A stretch of 64,000 bases of DNA from assembly GCF_000142905.1 (NCBI RefSeq), contig NW_013657616.1, positions 99,057 to 163,056 of the forward strand, in the 5' to 3' direction. The number at the start of each line of letters is the position of its first letter. Position 1 is the stretch's first letter. Made by a program: the position numbers and the translations under genes. Positions 52,457 to 63,596 of the stretch are shown one piece after another. Under the pieces are notes generated by a model that ran no database searches, was not told where the DNA came from, and saw nothing but the letters and a program-made list of their open reading frames with translations. The stretch is from Thecamonas trahens ATCC 50062 (taxonomy: Eukaryota; Apusozoa; Apusomonadida; Apusomonadidae).

Positions 52457-55400
52457 ATGCTCCGTAGTGTTCTCCATGCAGGACGGGTGTGCAGTAGAGG
52501 TGTTGTGAGCTATGGCCTTGGTGGTGGTGGTGGTGGTGGTGGTGGCCTCTCCGCCATGGGTGTGGCGGGACGGGTGGCGCATGGCTCGTCTATTGCTGGG
52601 GTTCCCAGAGGGGAGGGTACGTAGGCAAGAGGGGGGTATGGGCATGGGTGATGGTGGAGGTGATGGGGGTGATGGTGGTGGGGGGTATGGGCATGGGTGA
52701 TGGTGGAAGGTGGTGGGGGTGATGGTGGTGGGGGGTATGGGCATGGGTGATGGTGGAGGGGGGTATGGGCATGGGTGATGGTGGAGGTGATGGGGGTGAT
52801 GGTGGTGGGGGGTATGGGCATGGGTGATGGTGGAGGTGATGGGGTTGATGGTGGTGGGGGGTATGGGCATGGGTGATGGTGGAGGGACTCACATCGCCGT
52901 ACAATCAACGTCATCGTCGTCATCGTCAACGTCAACGTCATCATCATCGTCAACGTCATCATGGCCATCGTGCTTGTCATCGTCTTCAATGCCACAGACC
53001 GTGTCCCGCTCAACCTAGCCCGCGGCGATACGGTGGGATCGTTTGTGGTCGAGTCGGTGACGCCGGTGCCTGCGCTGGCTCTCGACGCCATCGAGCTGCG
53101 GCATCCGAGCGGGGCGAGCTATGTGCATCTCGACACGGCGGATACGCACAACACGTTTGCCATCGGCCTGCGGACGCCGCCAGAGTCAGACAATGGCGTC
53201 TTTCACATCCTCGAGCACATGGTGCTCTGCTCGTCGGCCAAGTACGCCGCCCGCGATGTGTTCTTCAACCTCTCGCAGCGGACCCTGGCTACCTTTCTCA
53301 ACGCCATGACCGCTGCCGACTCGACCATCTACCCCTTCTCCACTGTCCACGCCCAGGACTTTGCCAACATCCTCGACGTCTACTGCGATGCCGTCTTCTT
53401 CCCCAACCTCACCAAGCACGACTTTGATCGCGAAGGCTGGCGCCTCGAGCTCGACGAGGCCTCGCCCGGCGGAGTTCGCTATCACGGCATTGTCTTTAAC
53501 GAGATGAAGGGCGTGGTGACGGACCCTGCCGCTTGGTTCTACTACCAGCTCAAGGCGCTCCGTGCCGGCGCTCCGCTCGACCGGGCCAGCCTCACCGTGC
53601 CGCGCGGCGGCGCCGCCTCGCCGTACGCTTACAACTCGGGCGGCGACCCGCTTGCCATCCCGTCGCTGACCCACGACGAGCTCCGCGCCGCCCACGCCAA
53701 GTACTACTCGCCGGCGAACGCGCTGTTCTTCTCGTACGGCGACCTCCCGCTCGCCCACCACATCGAGTACCTCGAGGACAACGTGCTCTCGCGAGTCCCG
53801 CCATCGCCTGCCGGCTCCATTGTCCTCCCGCCACTCCCGCGGACACCCGCTGCCGAGCGCGCCGTCATTGCCGGGCCCTTTGACTCGCTCTCGGCGCCCG
53901 ACGCACAGGTATACCACGGCTCCGAGTGGCTGGCTCATGACCTCGGCTCGGCCTCGCCGGCGGCCAACCTCAACTTGCAGCTCCTCTCGTCGCTCCTGCT
54001 CAACGGCGCAGCGTCGCCGGTCTACAAGGCCGTCATCGAAACCGGGCTTGCCGCCGACTACTCTCAGCGGACCGGGCAGAATACCGAGATGGCGACGGCC
54101 TCGTTGGGCATCACCTTCCAGGGCATCTCGTCCAAGGCCGGGGCGACGGACCGCATCGACGATGCCGTCGCCGCCGCCCTAGACTCGGTCCGCGCCGATG
54201 GCTTTGACCCGGCCCGCATCGACGCCCTCCTCCACCAGATCGAGATCTCGCTCAAGGCCCGTCCTGACAACTACGGCCTCGCGCTCTCGTCGTCGCTCCT
54301 TCACTCGACCTCGCTCGGCGCCTCGCTCCCGGACCTTGTCCGCATCGAGGAGACCCTCGACGAGTTCAAGGCCGACCCACAGGGCGCGCTGGCGGCCACG
54401 CTTGACGCGCTCCTCGCCTCCCCGCCGGTCACCCTTACCATGGAGCCCGAGCCCGAGTTCCTCGCCTCCCGCGACGCCGCCGAGGCCGCCGCCCTCGAGG
54501 TTGCCGGCGCGGAACTCTCCGCGGGCGCAAAGGCCGAGCTCGAGGCGGTGACCAAGACCTTCTACGCCCGTGAGTCCGAGGACGTCTCAGCGCTCGCCGA
54601 CACGCTCCCGGCCATCTCCATCGACGAGTGCTCCGAGGAGCTGACGCGGCGGAACGAGACCGTGATCGCCGCGCCGTCGGGCATCTACACCCACGACGCA
54701 CCGACCAACGGCCTGGTGTACGTCCGGGCGCTGACGCGGGTGCCTGACGAGCTCGCACCCGAGTCGGCTGCGCTCCTCCCGCTCTACGCCTCGCTCCTGC
54801 CCTCGCTCGGCACCGACGGCGGGCGCGGCAAGGTCCCGTACGCCACCATCGACCAGGAGCTCCAGATGAAGGCCGGCTCGCTCTCGGCCGGCATCTCGCT
54901 CGCCGACGCGCTCGATTCGTCGGCCCACTTTACCGAGCGGGTCAGCGTGTCGGGCTCGTTCCTTGAGGCCAAGAGCGCCGACGCGCTCAACCTCTTTGCC
55001 GAGATCCTCACTGCGCCCGACTGGACCGACACGGAGCGGATCGGGACGCTGGTGGCGTCGATTGCCGGCGAGCTCTCGTCGTCGATCCAGTTCTCGGGCC
55101 ACTCGTTTGCGGCGCTCAACGCGCGCTCGCGGCTCAACCGGGTCAACGCGCGCTCGGAGCTCTTTGACGGCCTCTCGCAGCTCAACGTCCTCGTTCCGCT
55201 CGCCAACGAGCTCGCCGCCGTCGACTCGCCGGCCGAATCACCGCTCCTCGCCTCGGTCATGGACGCGCTCGGCGGCCTGCACGCCCGCATGATCGCCGGC
55301 GCCTGGGGCCAGGGCTCGGCGTTCTCGGTCGTCGCCCCGACTGCCGCCGACTACGTGGCGCCGGTGGAGGACTTTGCCGGCGCGCTTGGTGCGCCCATCA

Positions 55401-56059
55401 CGTCGTCGCCGCTCCCGGCGTCCGCGCCGTCGCACCCGGCCGGTCTCCCTTCACCCGACGCCTTTGCCCCCGCCCTCCGCTCCGAGTACGTCGTCCTCCC
55501 GTATCAGGTCCACTACGTGGCGTCAGCCATCCCCACCGTTCCTGCCCTTCATCCCGACGCCACGCCGCTTTCGCTCCTTGGCTCGATCCTCTCGTCCGAG
55601 TACCTCCTCCCGGTTGTGCGGCAGAAGGGCGGTGCGTATGGCGCGGGCGCCTCGCAGTCCTCGGGCGCCTTCACCTTCTTCTCCTATCGCGATCCGCAGT
55701 CGACGGCCACCCTCGACGCCTTTGCCGGCTCGGAGGCCTTCTGCAACTCGCTCTCCGACGCCGAGCTCGGTGCCATGCTTGCCAGGGCCAAGCTCCGCGG
55801 CGTCGCCCGCCTCGACGCCCCGCTCGCGCCCTCACAGTTTGGCGCCGCCTACTTTAACGCCGGCGTCGAGGACGACGTCCGTCAGCAGCTCCGCTCGGCT
55901 CTCTTTGCCGCCTCAGTCGACGATCTCCGCCGCGTCGCTGCCGAGCACCTCTCGGCCTCTGCCCCGCGCTCGTCGACCATCATCGGTCCTGGTGGCGCCT
56001 CGGTGCCTGCCGGCGATGACTGGGTTGTTGTTGATCCTGCTGCCAATGCCCGTGGCTAA
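52457..56059 (+). CDS. PITRM1: mitochondrial presequence protease (PreP/PITRM1/Cym1), one intron
   Basis: Exon 1 is 52457-52616 and exon 2 is 52998-56059, joined in phase (GAG G|AC) across GTACGT...CCACAG; the product is 1073 residues (human 1037). Exon 1 encodes a basic, Arg/Ser/Gly-rich leader (MLRSVLHAGRVCSRGVVSYG) fitting a mitochondrial targeting signal. Exon 2 starts DRVPLNLARGDTVGSF and has the inverted M16 zinc motif HILEH with its distal Glu in a NEMKG segment, and the C-terminal Arg/Tyr pair region (QKGGAYGAG). The enzyme degrades cleaved targeting peptides in the matrix. Without the exon 1 assignment, translation would begin at ATG 52961 with a leader lacking targeting character, so the spliced form is preferred. 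No frame changes are seen. Confidence 0.9.
52637..52885 (+). repeat. minisatellite in the presequence-protease intron
   Basis: Five copies of a unit with GGGTATGGGCATGGGTGATG, then GTGGAGGTGATGGGGGTGAT of variable length, followed by a short TCATCGTCAACG repeat just before the 3' splice site. Confidence 0.9.
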
Positions 56060-56069
56060 CGGCACACAA

Positions 56070-56238
56070 TCATTGGCCAACGATCATTGTAGCTCCCCTC
56101 CCCGGCACAGACACGGACACAATCAATGGCCTACGATTAATCACGTTCCCTCCAAGCACAGACACGGACACAATCAATGGCCAACGATTAATCACGTTCC
56201 CCCTCCCCTCCCCGACACAATCAATGGCCAACGATAAC
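56070..56238. repeat. tandem repeat between PreP and the SANT-like gene
   Basis: Three to four degenerate copies of a 50-60-bp unit containing ACACAATCAATGGCC and AACGATTAATCACGTTCCC. It fills most of the 241 bases between the two genes. Confidence 0.85.
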
Positions 56239-56300
56239 ACTCGAACAACGGGACAGCACTCGACTCAAGGGTGAGACCGCCGTGTTCCGCAGCTCTCGCC

Positions 56301-57797
56301 ATGGCGGAGACAGGCGCAGCAGGCGGAGGAGAGTCGCAGAGCAGAGGTGGAGGACACAGCAGCAGGATGATGGCTGACGCTGTCCACGCTGCCACCCAGG
56401 CCATGCTCACCGCACCATTGCAGCCAGCAGACCAGGCAGAGCGCCCTGTCGCTGCGAGCACTGGCGAATCACTCAATTTCAGCCAAAAATCGCAATCTCG
56501 CTCATCTCCACAAATCGCTTCCGCTCCGTCTCCTGCGTCCGCTCTCGCTCCTGCGGCTGTTCCTTTATCTGCAGCGATGAGCACAAGCTCCCCATCCGGC
56601 AAGGTCGCCTCGGACGCTGCCGCCGTCATCGTCGTCAAGTCCGAGCCCATCGATGATCAGCCCGGCGCGACTGACGCCCACGGTATCAACCTTGCTGGGC
56701 CGATGGAAGACGGTGTCGCGTCGACAGTGGCGCAGGTCAAGCTCGAGGGACAGGCCAAGGTCGAGACCAAGGTCGAGGCCAAGCCTCCGCCCAAGATCAA
56801 GGCGGTTGCCACTGCGAGCGCGTCCAAGTCAGCGGCAGGTAAGGCCAAGGCGGCAGGGGCCGAGCGGAAGCGGAAGCGCAAGCCGAGCGCCAAGGTCGTT
56901 GCGGCACGGAAGCGATCCAAGCGCGGCGGAGCCAAGGTGGAGGAGGACATCCACGCGCCGTCGTCGGGCATGCGGCGATCGGGCAAGTACTACCACCCCA
57001 AGGCCGACCAAGAGAAGGGTGTGCCGACGGTAGTGCCGGTCAACGCCCTCCCGCTCCTCTTTGACCGCATCATGGTGACCTTCTCGGAGGAGGAGGCAAA
57101 TCGGGTCAACGCATGGGCGGTGCAGAACGCACTGGTGGCCTACGCCATGATGTCCAAGACGTACGTCCCGCCCGAGGGCCCGCTGGTCATGATGGAGGAC
57201 CTCATGGCCGAGGTCCACTCAAATGCCATCTACGCTGTTCCCTTTGTCCGCATGGACAAGCCGCTACTCGACCCGTCGCTTGCCGCGCCGTCGATTGTTC
57301 CGCCGACCGCTCCGTCGGCTGCCGCCGTCGACGCCGCCGCCGCGGCCGCCTCGGCACACACGGCGCTACAGGACGACAGCGAGTACAACCCGCTCCTCCC
57401 GCCGCCCATCGAGCTCGCTGCTGCCCGATCATCGGCCTCCACCGCCGCCGCGGCCGCGGCCTCGCCGGCCGTCTCGGCGCTCAACGCGCAGCTCTCCAAG
57501 TTTGACAAGTTTGTCGGCTCAAAGGCCGAAGCCCGCAAGCGATCGTACCGAGCGACAGGTGACTACGAGCGCAAGTGGACGGTGCTCGAGGTTGTCCGCT
57601 TTGTCGAGGGCTACGCCGCCATCCCCTCGGGTGCCACCGCCAACCGCCGCATCGCCGAGCACATCGGCACTGACCTCTGGTCCTCGCACGTCGCCCGTAT
57701 CAAGCGCGCCTACAAGAAGGATCCCACTCCGTTCGACGACATCGTCGCAAAGTACAAGGCCGGCAAGCTCCGCGACGATGCCCACGCCTACCCCTGA
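56301..57797 (+). CDS. nuclear protein with basic region and C-terminal SANT/Myb-like domain
   Basis: A 498-residue, probably chromatin- or DNA-associated protein of unassigned family. The N-terminus is low-complexity. Two sumoylation-type sites appear (VVKSEPIDD and QVKLEGQ, both psi-K-x-E). A strongly basic block (ERKRKRKPSAKVVAARKRSKR, about residues 195-215) should be a nuclear signal. A central conserved-looking block (FDRIMVTFSEEEANRVNAW) is followed by an Ala-rich linker. The C-terminus holds a SANT/Myb-like helix-turn-helix (ERKWTVLEVVRFVEGYAAI, then RRIAEHIGTDLWSSHVARIK). No frame changes are seen. The start is ATG 56301; a longer frame upstream has no ATG. Confidence 0.7.
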   Translation: MAETGAAGGGESQSRGGGHSSRMMADAVHAATQAMLTAPLQPADQAERPVAASTGESLNFSQKSQSRSSPQIASAPSPASALAPAAVPLSAAMSTSSPSGKVASDAAAVIVVKSEPIDDQPGATDAHGINLAGPMEDGVASTVAQVKLEGQAKVETKVEAKPPPKIKAVATASASKSAAGKAKAAGAERKRKRKPSAKVVAARKRSKRGGAKVEEDIHAPSSGMRRSGKYYHPKADQEKGVPTVVPVNALPLLFDRIMVTFSEEEANRVNAWAVQNALVAYAMMSKTYVPPEGPLVMMEDLMAEVHSNAIYAVPFVRMDKPLLDPSLAAPSIVPPTAPSAAAVDAAAAAASAHTALQDDSEYNPLLPPPIELAAARSSASTAAAAAASPAVSALNAQLSKFDKFVGSKAEARKRSYRATGDYERKWTVLEVVRFVEGYAAIPSGATANRRIAEHIGTDLWSSHVARIKRAYKKDPTPFDDIVAKYKAGKLRDDAHAYP

Positions 57798-57850
57798 CAC
57801 CTCTCGGTCGGGCTCGCGGCAAGCATGGCTGCCTTTACTTACCTCTCTGG

Positions 57851-58465
57851 CTATGCCGCCTTGTCTGCAGCCTTTGCCGGGGCCGGCAGATCGAATGGGC
57901 GATGGGTGACGAGCATGCGGAGGAGGAGGCAAGCCGGGACAACGAACCACGGCGAGTTGAGGCAGAGGACAAAACCAAAGTGCGGCGTGGGATGCTCACC
58001 GTAGGCCTCCTCCATCATGATGATAAAGACGATGGTCATGATCGACGCGGCGTAGACCATGGTGACGTCCCGAATCCAGGCGCAGCCCTTGGCAAAGGCG
58101 TAGAGGCCGACCATGTAGTACGGCCCGTAGAAGAGGACATCGGGCCAGAGCGTGGCCTGCCACCACGCCGGCCGGGCGAGGAGGACCGGATCAAACGCGC
58201 GCGAGTAGGCATGGATGAGCTTGATGAAGGCCTGCGGCGGCCACGGAGCGGCGGCCACTTCGGCAGCGTTGTTTGGGTCCGCAATGATCAGCTGCTCGAT
58301 GTCCACCAGATACGTCACCAGCACCAGATTGAGCACAAAGTAGCCGAGAATGCACCAATCGGCCGGCCGCTGCGAGAGCGGGGCAGGACGCGCGGGTGCT
58401 GCGGCCACAACTTTTTTTGTCCGCTCGCAACGCCACCGCCCACCTGCCGCCACACCATCGCACAT
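57851..58465 (-). CDS. EXPERA-domain membrane protein (TMEM97/sigma-2-receptor-like)
   Basis: A 204-residue four-helix membrane protein. After a ~35-residue N-terminus come RPADWCILGYFVLNL, VTYLVDIEQL, a long loop with YSRAFDPVLLARPAWWQATL, then YGPYYMVGLYAFAKGCAWIRD and two more helices. The order and motifs match the EXPERA fold of TMEM97, TM6SF2 and EBP, proteins of sterol and lipid handling in the ER and lysosome. The spacing and the AFxKG..WIRD block are closest to TMEM97. The start ATG (MCDGVAAGG) is the first in frame but the N-terminus is poorly conserved; a 5' exon is possible. The gene is convergent with the SANT-like gene, 53 bases away. Confidence 0.82.
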   Translation of the reverse strand: MCDGVAAGGRWRCERTKKVVAAAPARPAPLSQRPADWCILGYFVLNLVLVTYLVDIEQLIIADPNNAAEVAAAPWPPQAFIKLIHAYSRAFDPVLLARPAWWQATLWPDVLFYGPYYMVGLYAFAKGCAWIRDVTMVYAASIMTIVFIIMMEEAYGEHPTPHFGFVLCLNSPWFVVPACLLLRMLVTHRPFDLPAPAKAADKAA

Positions 58466-58941
58466 GTCGTCAGCACACTCGCCACAGGCAGAACAAGACA
58501 CGAGTACGTCACCGCAGTCATCAGGTGCTCCATCCACGGCTCAAAGCCAGGAGTCGCCGTCATCCTCACCGGGGCTTTACAAAGTGAGGTGTGCCCGTGG
58601 CCTCTTTCCCGCCCCCTCCTCCCGCCCGGCCCAACGGCTGGCCGGCCGTCCCGGCGCGAGCAGATGCGCGCCGCCTGGTGGATCACGGTCGGAAAGAGGG
58701 ACATCAAACTGTGGATACCATCGCCGCGTGTGCAGTGCGCATCGCTTGTGCGTGTCGCGCGCGTGCGGATGGAGAGGGCGGGAGAGCTGATGCTGTGTGT
58801 GCGGCATGCGTGCGGCGACGGCGGATCGAGCGAAGATCACTCATATGCTGTCGAATGCGGCGCAGGCGGCGTGAAGGGATGCTCGCGTGGCAACGGTGGC
58901 TTGTCTCATTTACTCGCCGATCGGCAACATGCGGGGGACGG
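58466..58941. other. intergenic region
   Basis: Lies between the 5' end of the EXPERA gene and the 3' end of the TPR gene, both on the minus strand. No gene, repeat or C-tract was seen. Confidence 0.5.
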
Positions 58942-61900
58942 TCAATGGGCGGCCCAGAACGAGTGACGGAGGGCGGGATCGCTGACATCGCAGCGGGAGA
59001 GGTTGGTGGTGATGGAGAGGAGACCAAGCTCAAAAGCGGCAACGAGGTCGATGTCGGCGTCGACCGCGGGCGGGGCGAGGCCCTGGATGGCAGCGGCGTG
59101 ATCGACCGACTCGTAAAAGGCAATGAGATTCTCGAGGGCGAGGTTGAAGCGGGTGTAGACCGGGTCAAAGAGGTCGGTGATAAAGTTGGTTTCGACGAGG
59201 GTGCGTATAAGCGCCCGGTGCAGCCGGATGTTCCTGTTGATCGGACGCGAGAGGAGGACCTGCAAGACGATGACGCCGATAAGCATGGTCCTGGGCGTCC
59301 GCGACCTGAGCTCGTCAGTGATGTTGCGAACGAGGCCTACGAGCGCCGTGGACGAGCAGTAGGCCTGTGGGGTGACGAGGACGGCGGTGACGAGCGACCA
59401 CGAGGCGATGCGTTTGGAGAACGGGGTCCAGCAAGTCGGCGCGGCGGCGCCCACAAACAGGTTGGCCAGCTGGGCGTGCCGAGCGTAGAGGATGTCAGGC
59501 ACGGCGGTTGCGTCGATCGAGACCGAGTCGGTGACGAGGGCGATCGGCACATCGGTGCACCACAGCATGGGGATGTCAGACGATGAGCCGTCCTCAGAGG
59601 TGGAGGTCATGTCGTCCACGCCACGCCATGGATGGAGGGTGCAGTACGGGCAGGTGGCGCACATAAAGGTGCGATGAGTCGATGAGCCGCAGGTGTAGCA
59701 GTGGTTGTGCGGGGTGGTCAGCTCCGAGCCGGGAGCCTCCATGAGGGTGGCGACAACGACAGGCGCCCACCGCTCCAGGTACGTGCCGCGGAAGAGGCGC
59801 CAGTGCGACGGCGTCCAGTCGTGGAGGAGAGCGTGGACGGCGCCGATACCTGGCGCGCGGCAGTTGGCATCATCGCAGTCACAGAGTTGGTACGCTGCAG
59901 GCGACGCGCCGTCGGGAACCTCACCATTGTTCTCGTCGAGCTCGGCCAGCCGGCGGAGCCATGACACGCCGAGCCGGTCGACGGTCGACTCGAGCGTCCG
60001 CGAGCTCGCGATGTCTTTGGGCGAGTATGGTAGCTCCTCGGCGGCCGGCTCGCGGAGAAGGAGTGAGACAAAGAGACCGGCGATGTTGAGCTTGAGACCG
60101 CCAAGCGGCTCGAGGAGGACGGCACCGGCGAGGAGGGCAAGGAGGCGGGCCGAGAGCTTGAGCACCCCGACCGCGCAGGCGAGCTTGAGAACTTTGAGGA
60201 CGAGAGCGCGACCAGCGCCTGCGCGAGCCTCGACGAGGGCACGCGGAGCGGCGACGAGAAGGGCTTCGACGAGGGCTGACGGAAGCGGCGAGGACTCGGG
60301 CGAGTCTGTCCGGAGAGCGGCCAAGACAGCGTTCCAGAGCTCGACGTGCGTGACTGGATGCTTGACGGCAGCGTCTACAAGCTCGGCGACGAGCGAGGGG
60401 AGCGGCGAGGCGAGGAGAGACGGCTGGCGCATGGAGAAGGCACGAAAGGCGTAGAGGTCGCGGTAGACAAAGGCCGAGTTGAGGGAAAAGGCGTGGAGGA
60501 CGTCTGCGATGGCGCGGTCTGCGTCGCCGACGTCGCGGTACATCTCTGCGCGCCAGAGGAGGACGCCGCGGTCGTAGGGGTCGAGTTCGAGGGCGGTGGT
60601 GTAGTCTGCGCGTGTTGCAGCGTAGCGGTGAAGGAGCTCTGCGGTAATGGCGCGGTTGCAGTAGGCGTCGACCATGTCTGGGGCGAGGGCGATGGCGGTG
60701 TCGTACGAGGCGAGGGAGTCCTCGCGGCGGGAGACGTTCTGGAAGCCGATGCCGAGGTTGTAGTGGAGGATGGACCGGATGTAGACGTGGCGTGGGTCGG
60801 CAACGGCTATGCCGGCGGAGCAATCGGCGATGGCGTGGTCGTACATGCCCGAGCGCGAGTGGCAGAAGCCACGGCGCGAGTGGGCCATGAGCAGACGCGG
60901 ACAGAAGCAGAGGACGAGGTTGAAGAAGCGGATGGCCATGGCGTACTCGCGGAGCTGGACGTAGACTTTGCCCCAGAGGTAGAGGAAGTGGCCCTCGATC
61001 TTGGGTTTCCCGGGGAACATGATCGGCGACATGACCTGGAGGGTGAGGCCGGCGTTGGGCGGACGCGTTGTTCGTCCGTCACGGCCGTAGACGGCGACAA
61101 GTGGGTCAAAGGCGGCGGCGCCCCATGTGGCGGCGTCGAACGGGCCGTCCAAGCTAGGGAGGGTGGCGGGATCGACGTGCTGCTCGGGAGCAGCAGTAGC
61201 AGCAGGGCGCGCAGCAGCGTCTGCGCCGGGCGATGATTCGGTGGCAGCCACTGAGTTGATGTAGCCCGCGGCGGTGTGAGCAAAGAAGGCGAGGAGGGCG
61301 TGGAGACGGGGAACGTGTTTGGACGGCGGCTCAAAGGAGAGGGCCTCGTACGGCACGGCCTCGCTCCAGTTGTACTCACCGGCCTTGAGGCGAAAGTTGA
61401 GGGTATCGACCCAGCGATGTGTGTAAAAGGCAGCGAGGCTTTTGATGGCCCAGGCGCGGGCGGCGAGGACGTTGGAGCCCTTGTCGTGGATGACCACACA
61501 GTGACAGGGGCTCATCGGTGCCGCGATGCAAGCAAGCAGTTCGTCTGCTGGCTGCATCAGTAGCTCGTCCAGCCTGTTGGCAGCGGCTGCGTCCTTGAGC
61601 ATCTCGATGATGTTGTCCACCGAGGGGAGGGTGGAGTGGCTGCGATGGTTGGGCTGGTCGGGCTGGTCGGGTTGATCATCATGTCCGACATGACCGGGCT
61701 TGTCACCTTGCCCGACGTGATCGACCTCACCGACTTGGCCACCACGGTCACCATGGTCACCACGGTCACCTTGCCCGACGTGATCGACCTCACCGACTTG
61801 GCCACCACGGTCACCATGGTCACCACGGTCACCTTGCCCGACGTGATCGACCTCACCGACTTGGCCACCACGGTCACCATGGTCACCACGGTCACCTTGC

Positions 61901-62263
61901 CCGACGTGATCGACCTCACCGACTTGGCCACCACGGTCACCATGGTCACCACGGTCACCTTGCCCGACGTGATCGACCTCACCGACTTGGCCACCACGGT
62001 CACCATGGTCACCACGGTCACCTTGCCCGACGTGATCGACCTCACCGACTTGGCCACCACGGTCACCATGGTCACCACGGTCACCTTGCCCGACGTGATC
62101 GACCTCACCGACTTGGCCACCACGGTCACCATGGTCACCACGGTCACCTTGCCCGACGTGATCGACCTCACCGACTTGGCCACCACGGTCACCATGGTCA
62201 CCACGGTCACCTTGCCCGACGTGACCGGGCTCGTCATCTCGCCCAGCCCTCGCAGCCTCCCGT
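58942..62263 (-). CDS. TPR protein with collagen-like repeat N-terminus (5' end unresolved)
   Basis: A coding exon of about 1100 residues. It begins with eight 21-residue repeats (GQGDRGDHGDRGGQVGEVDH) made by a 63-bp minisatellite, collagen-like in spacing. A middle region contains VVIHDKGSNVLAARAWAIKS. Four or more tetratricopeptide repeats follow (for example LREYAMAIRFFNLVLCFCPR, ALELDPYDRGVLLWRAEMYR), a long helical stretch, and Cys clusters (CDCDDANC, CYTCGSSTHRTFMCATCPYC) that could bind zinc. There is no ATG in frame before the repeats. A CCACCAG acceptor at 62264-62270 (minus strand) suggests a 5' exon further upstream that I cannot place. No frame changes are seen. The function is unknown; TPRs suggest a scaffold or co-chaperone. 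Confidence 0.72.
61707..62210. repeat. 63-bp minisatellite, eight near-identical copies
   Basis: The unit starts CTTGCCCGACGTGATCGACC on the plus strand; eight copies of 63 bases are followed by a partial ninth. The period is a multiple of three and it is open in several frames on both strands, so long false frames appear on the plus strand. The copies are almost identical, implying recent expansion or homogenisation. Confidence 0.97.
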
Positions 62264-63052
62264 CTGGTGGCAAAGAACAGACGATGAGGTGGCGGGGGGA
62301 GAGTGAACAGCAATGGAGAGCATCTCCCCCCACATCATCCCTCCATTCACAGGTAATAAGATGCGTAAACAACATCTCTACACAAGCCATGTGCAATTGA
62401 TATTCGTGTCTCTATGTACTTTTTCCCCTTGATGCCCTTGAAGGACAGGGTTTGGGAACCGAGTGGCGCGCGGCGAGCAGGGGAGGGGTCAGGGGTCAGG
62501 GGGGGGGGGGGGGGGCACAGGTCGCAGGGGGCAGGAGGCGGAAGGCAGGAGGCGGGAGGCAAGACAAGGAGGCGCGCGCGGGGGGGGGGGGAGGGTACCG
62601 TTGGTATAACACTCCCTCCTGCAATCTCCTCCTTCCTCTCCCTATGCTGAGTGTGAGGTGTGGCTGTCGGCTGTCGGCTGGTGTTCCTGTCTCGATTCGG
62701 GCAAGTCGTGTTGTTCTTTGCTGTCCCGGCTCTCATTCACTTACTTGGTCGGCCGGGATTCGCTGAGGACCTACATGAAGCAACATGAAGCACCATGAAG
62801 CAGCCATCAAGTACCATGAAGCATCATGAAACACCGTGGACACCGTGGAGGGATCAAACTGGATGAGTTTGTGCTGAATGGTGTCATCAGAGTAGATGTC
62901 CATGGTGATTGGTACTGGAAGTCGAGGGGGTATGCTATGCTGGGAACAACGAACGAGAGCAGCTGAGAGGGCGAGCAAGGAGAGGTGCACACAAGGAGCG
63001 AAAACAGGTGGTGTATTAGCTACTACCCAAAACAGCCATGGCAAGAGCGGGC
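62264..63052. other. intergenic region / possible 5' exons of the TPR gene
   Basis: No assignable coding exon. It contains G-runs (about 62499-62515 and 62581-62591, C-tracts on the minus strand, as before other gene starts) and a decayed 10-bp repeat CATGAAGCAC (62773-62832). The first TPR-gene exon and promoter probably lie here. Confidence 0.5.
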
Positions 63053-63596
63053 TTAGTTGGCGACGCACAGGCGCTGGATCTCGGCCGACGGATGGAAGAT
63101 GTTGGGGTCCTGCGGGGCGGCGTCAAACTCAAAGAACCGGTACTCGATGGTCTCCGACGGGCCAGTGCGACGGTCATGGACTTGGAGGTACACCGGATCA
63201 CCAGTGTGTGCGTTCTCAGCGTACGTCACCGAGTTGTGGTCGTGATGATCGGCGGCATGCCAGATGTACACCGTCTGGAAGTCGATGTCACCCTCGCCGA
63301 CAAACTCAAAGTGCTCAAAGTTGGGGATGGGCATAGTCCCGTTGTGCATCTTCTGCGACTCGCAGAAGACCGAGTTCATGCCGTAGAAGACCTGATCCGC
63401 CTTCTCGCGCTTAAAGTCCGCGTACTCGGAAAAGCCGTACGTCTCACCATGATGCTCCACAGCACCGTCGACACGCGCAACCTGATGCGTCTGCGAGACA
63501 AACCAGCGGAAGAACTGCGGCCGCCTGCGCTTCTCGTTGTGCGCCATGATCGTCGCCGAGTAGTCCTGGCCACTGTCTCGCCGACCGTCATCCCAC
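63053..63596 (-). CDS. 3' exon of a LolA/ependymin-fold-like secreted protein
   Basis: The exon begins after a CTTACAG acceptor and reads WDDGRRDSGQDYSATIMAHN onward; the first ATG (63547) lies inside it, so an upstream exon is expected, probably beyond 63600. The visible ~180 residues have the pattern of LolA-like/ependymin-like lipid-binding domains of protist cysteine-peptidase precursors: a central IPNFEHFEFVG, then TVYIWHAADHHD, DPVYLQVHDRRTG, EYRFFEFDAAPQDPNIFHP and a terminal Cys. The assignment rests on pattern only. The presence of a second Cys upstream (VFCESQK) fits one disulphide. Confidence 0.5.

Noticed and set aside
61636-62400. Long plus-strand frame of repeated LPDVIDLTDLATTVTMV, opposite the TPR gene
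   Set aside because: It is produced by the 63-bp minisatellite being open in several frames. The minus-strand frame continues into a real TPR protein; this one does not continue into anything.
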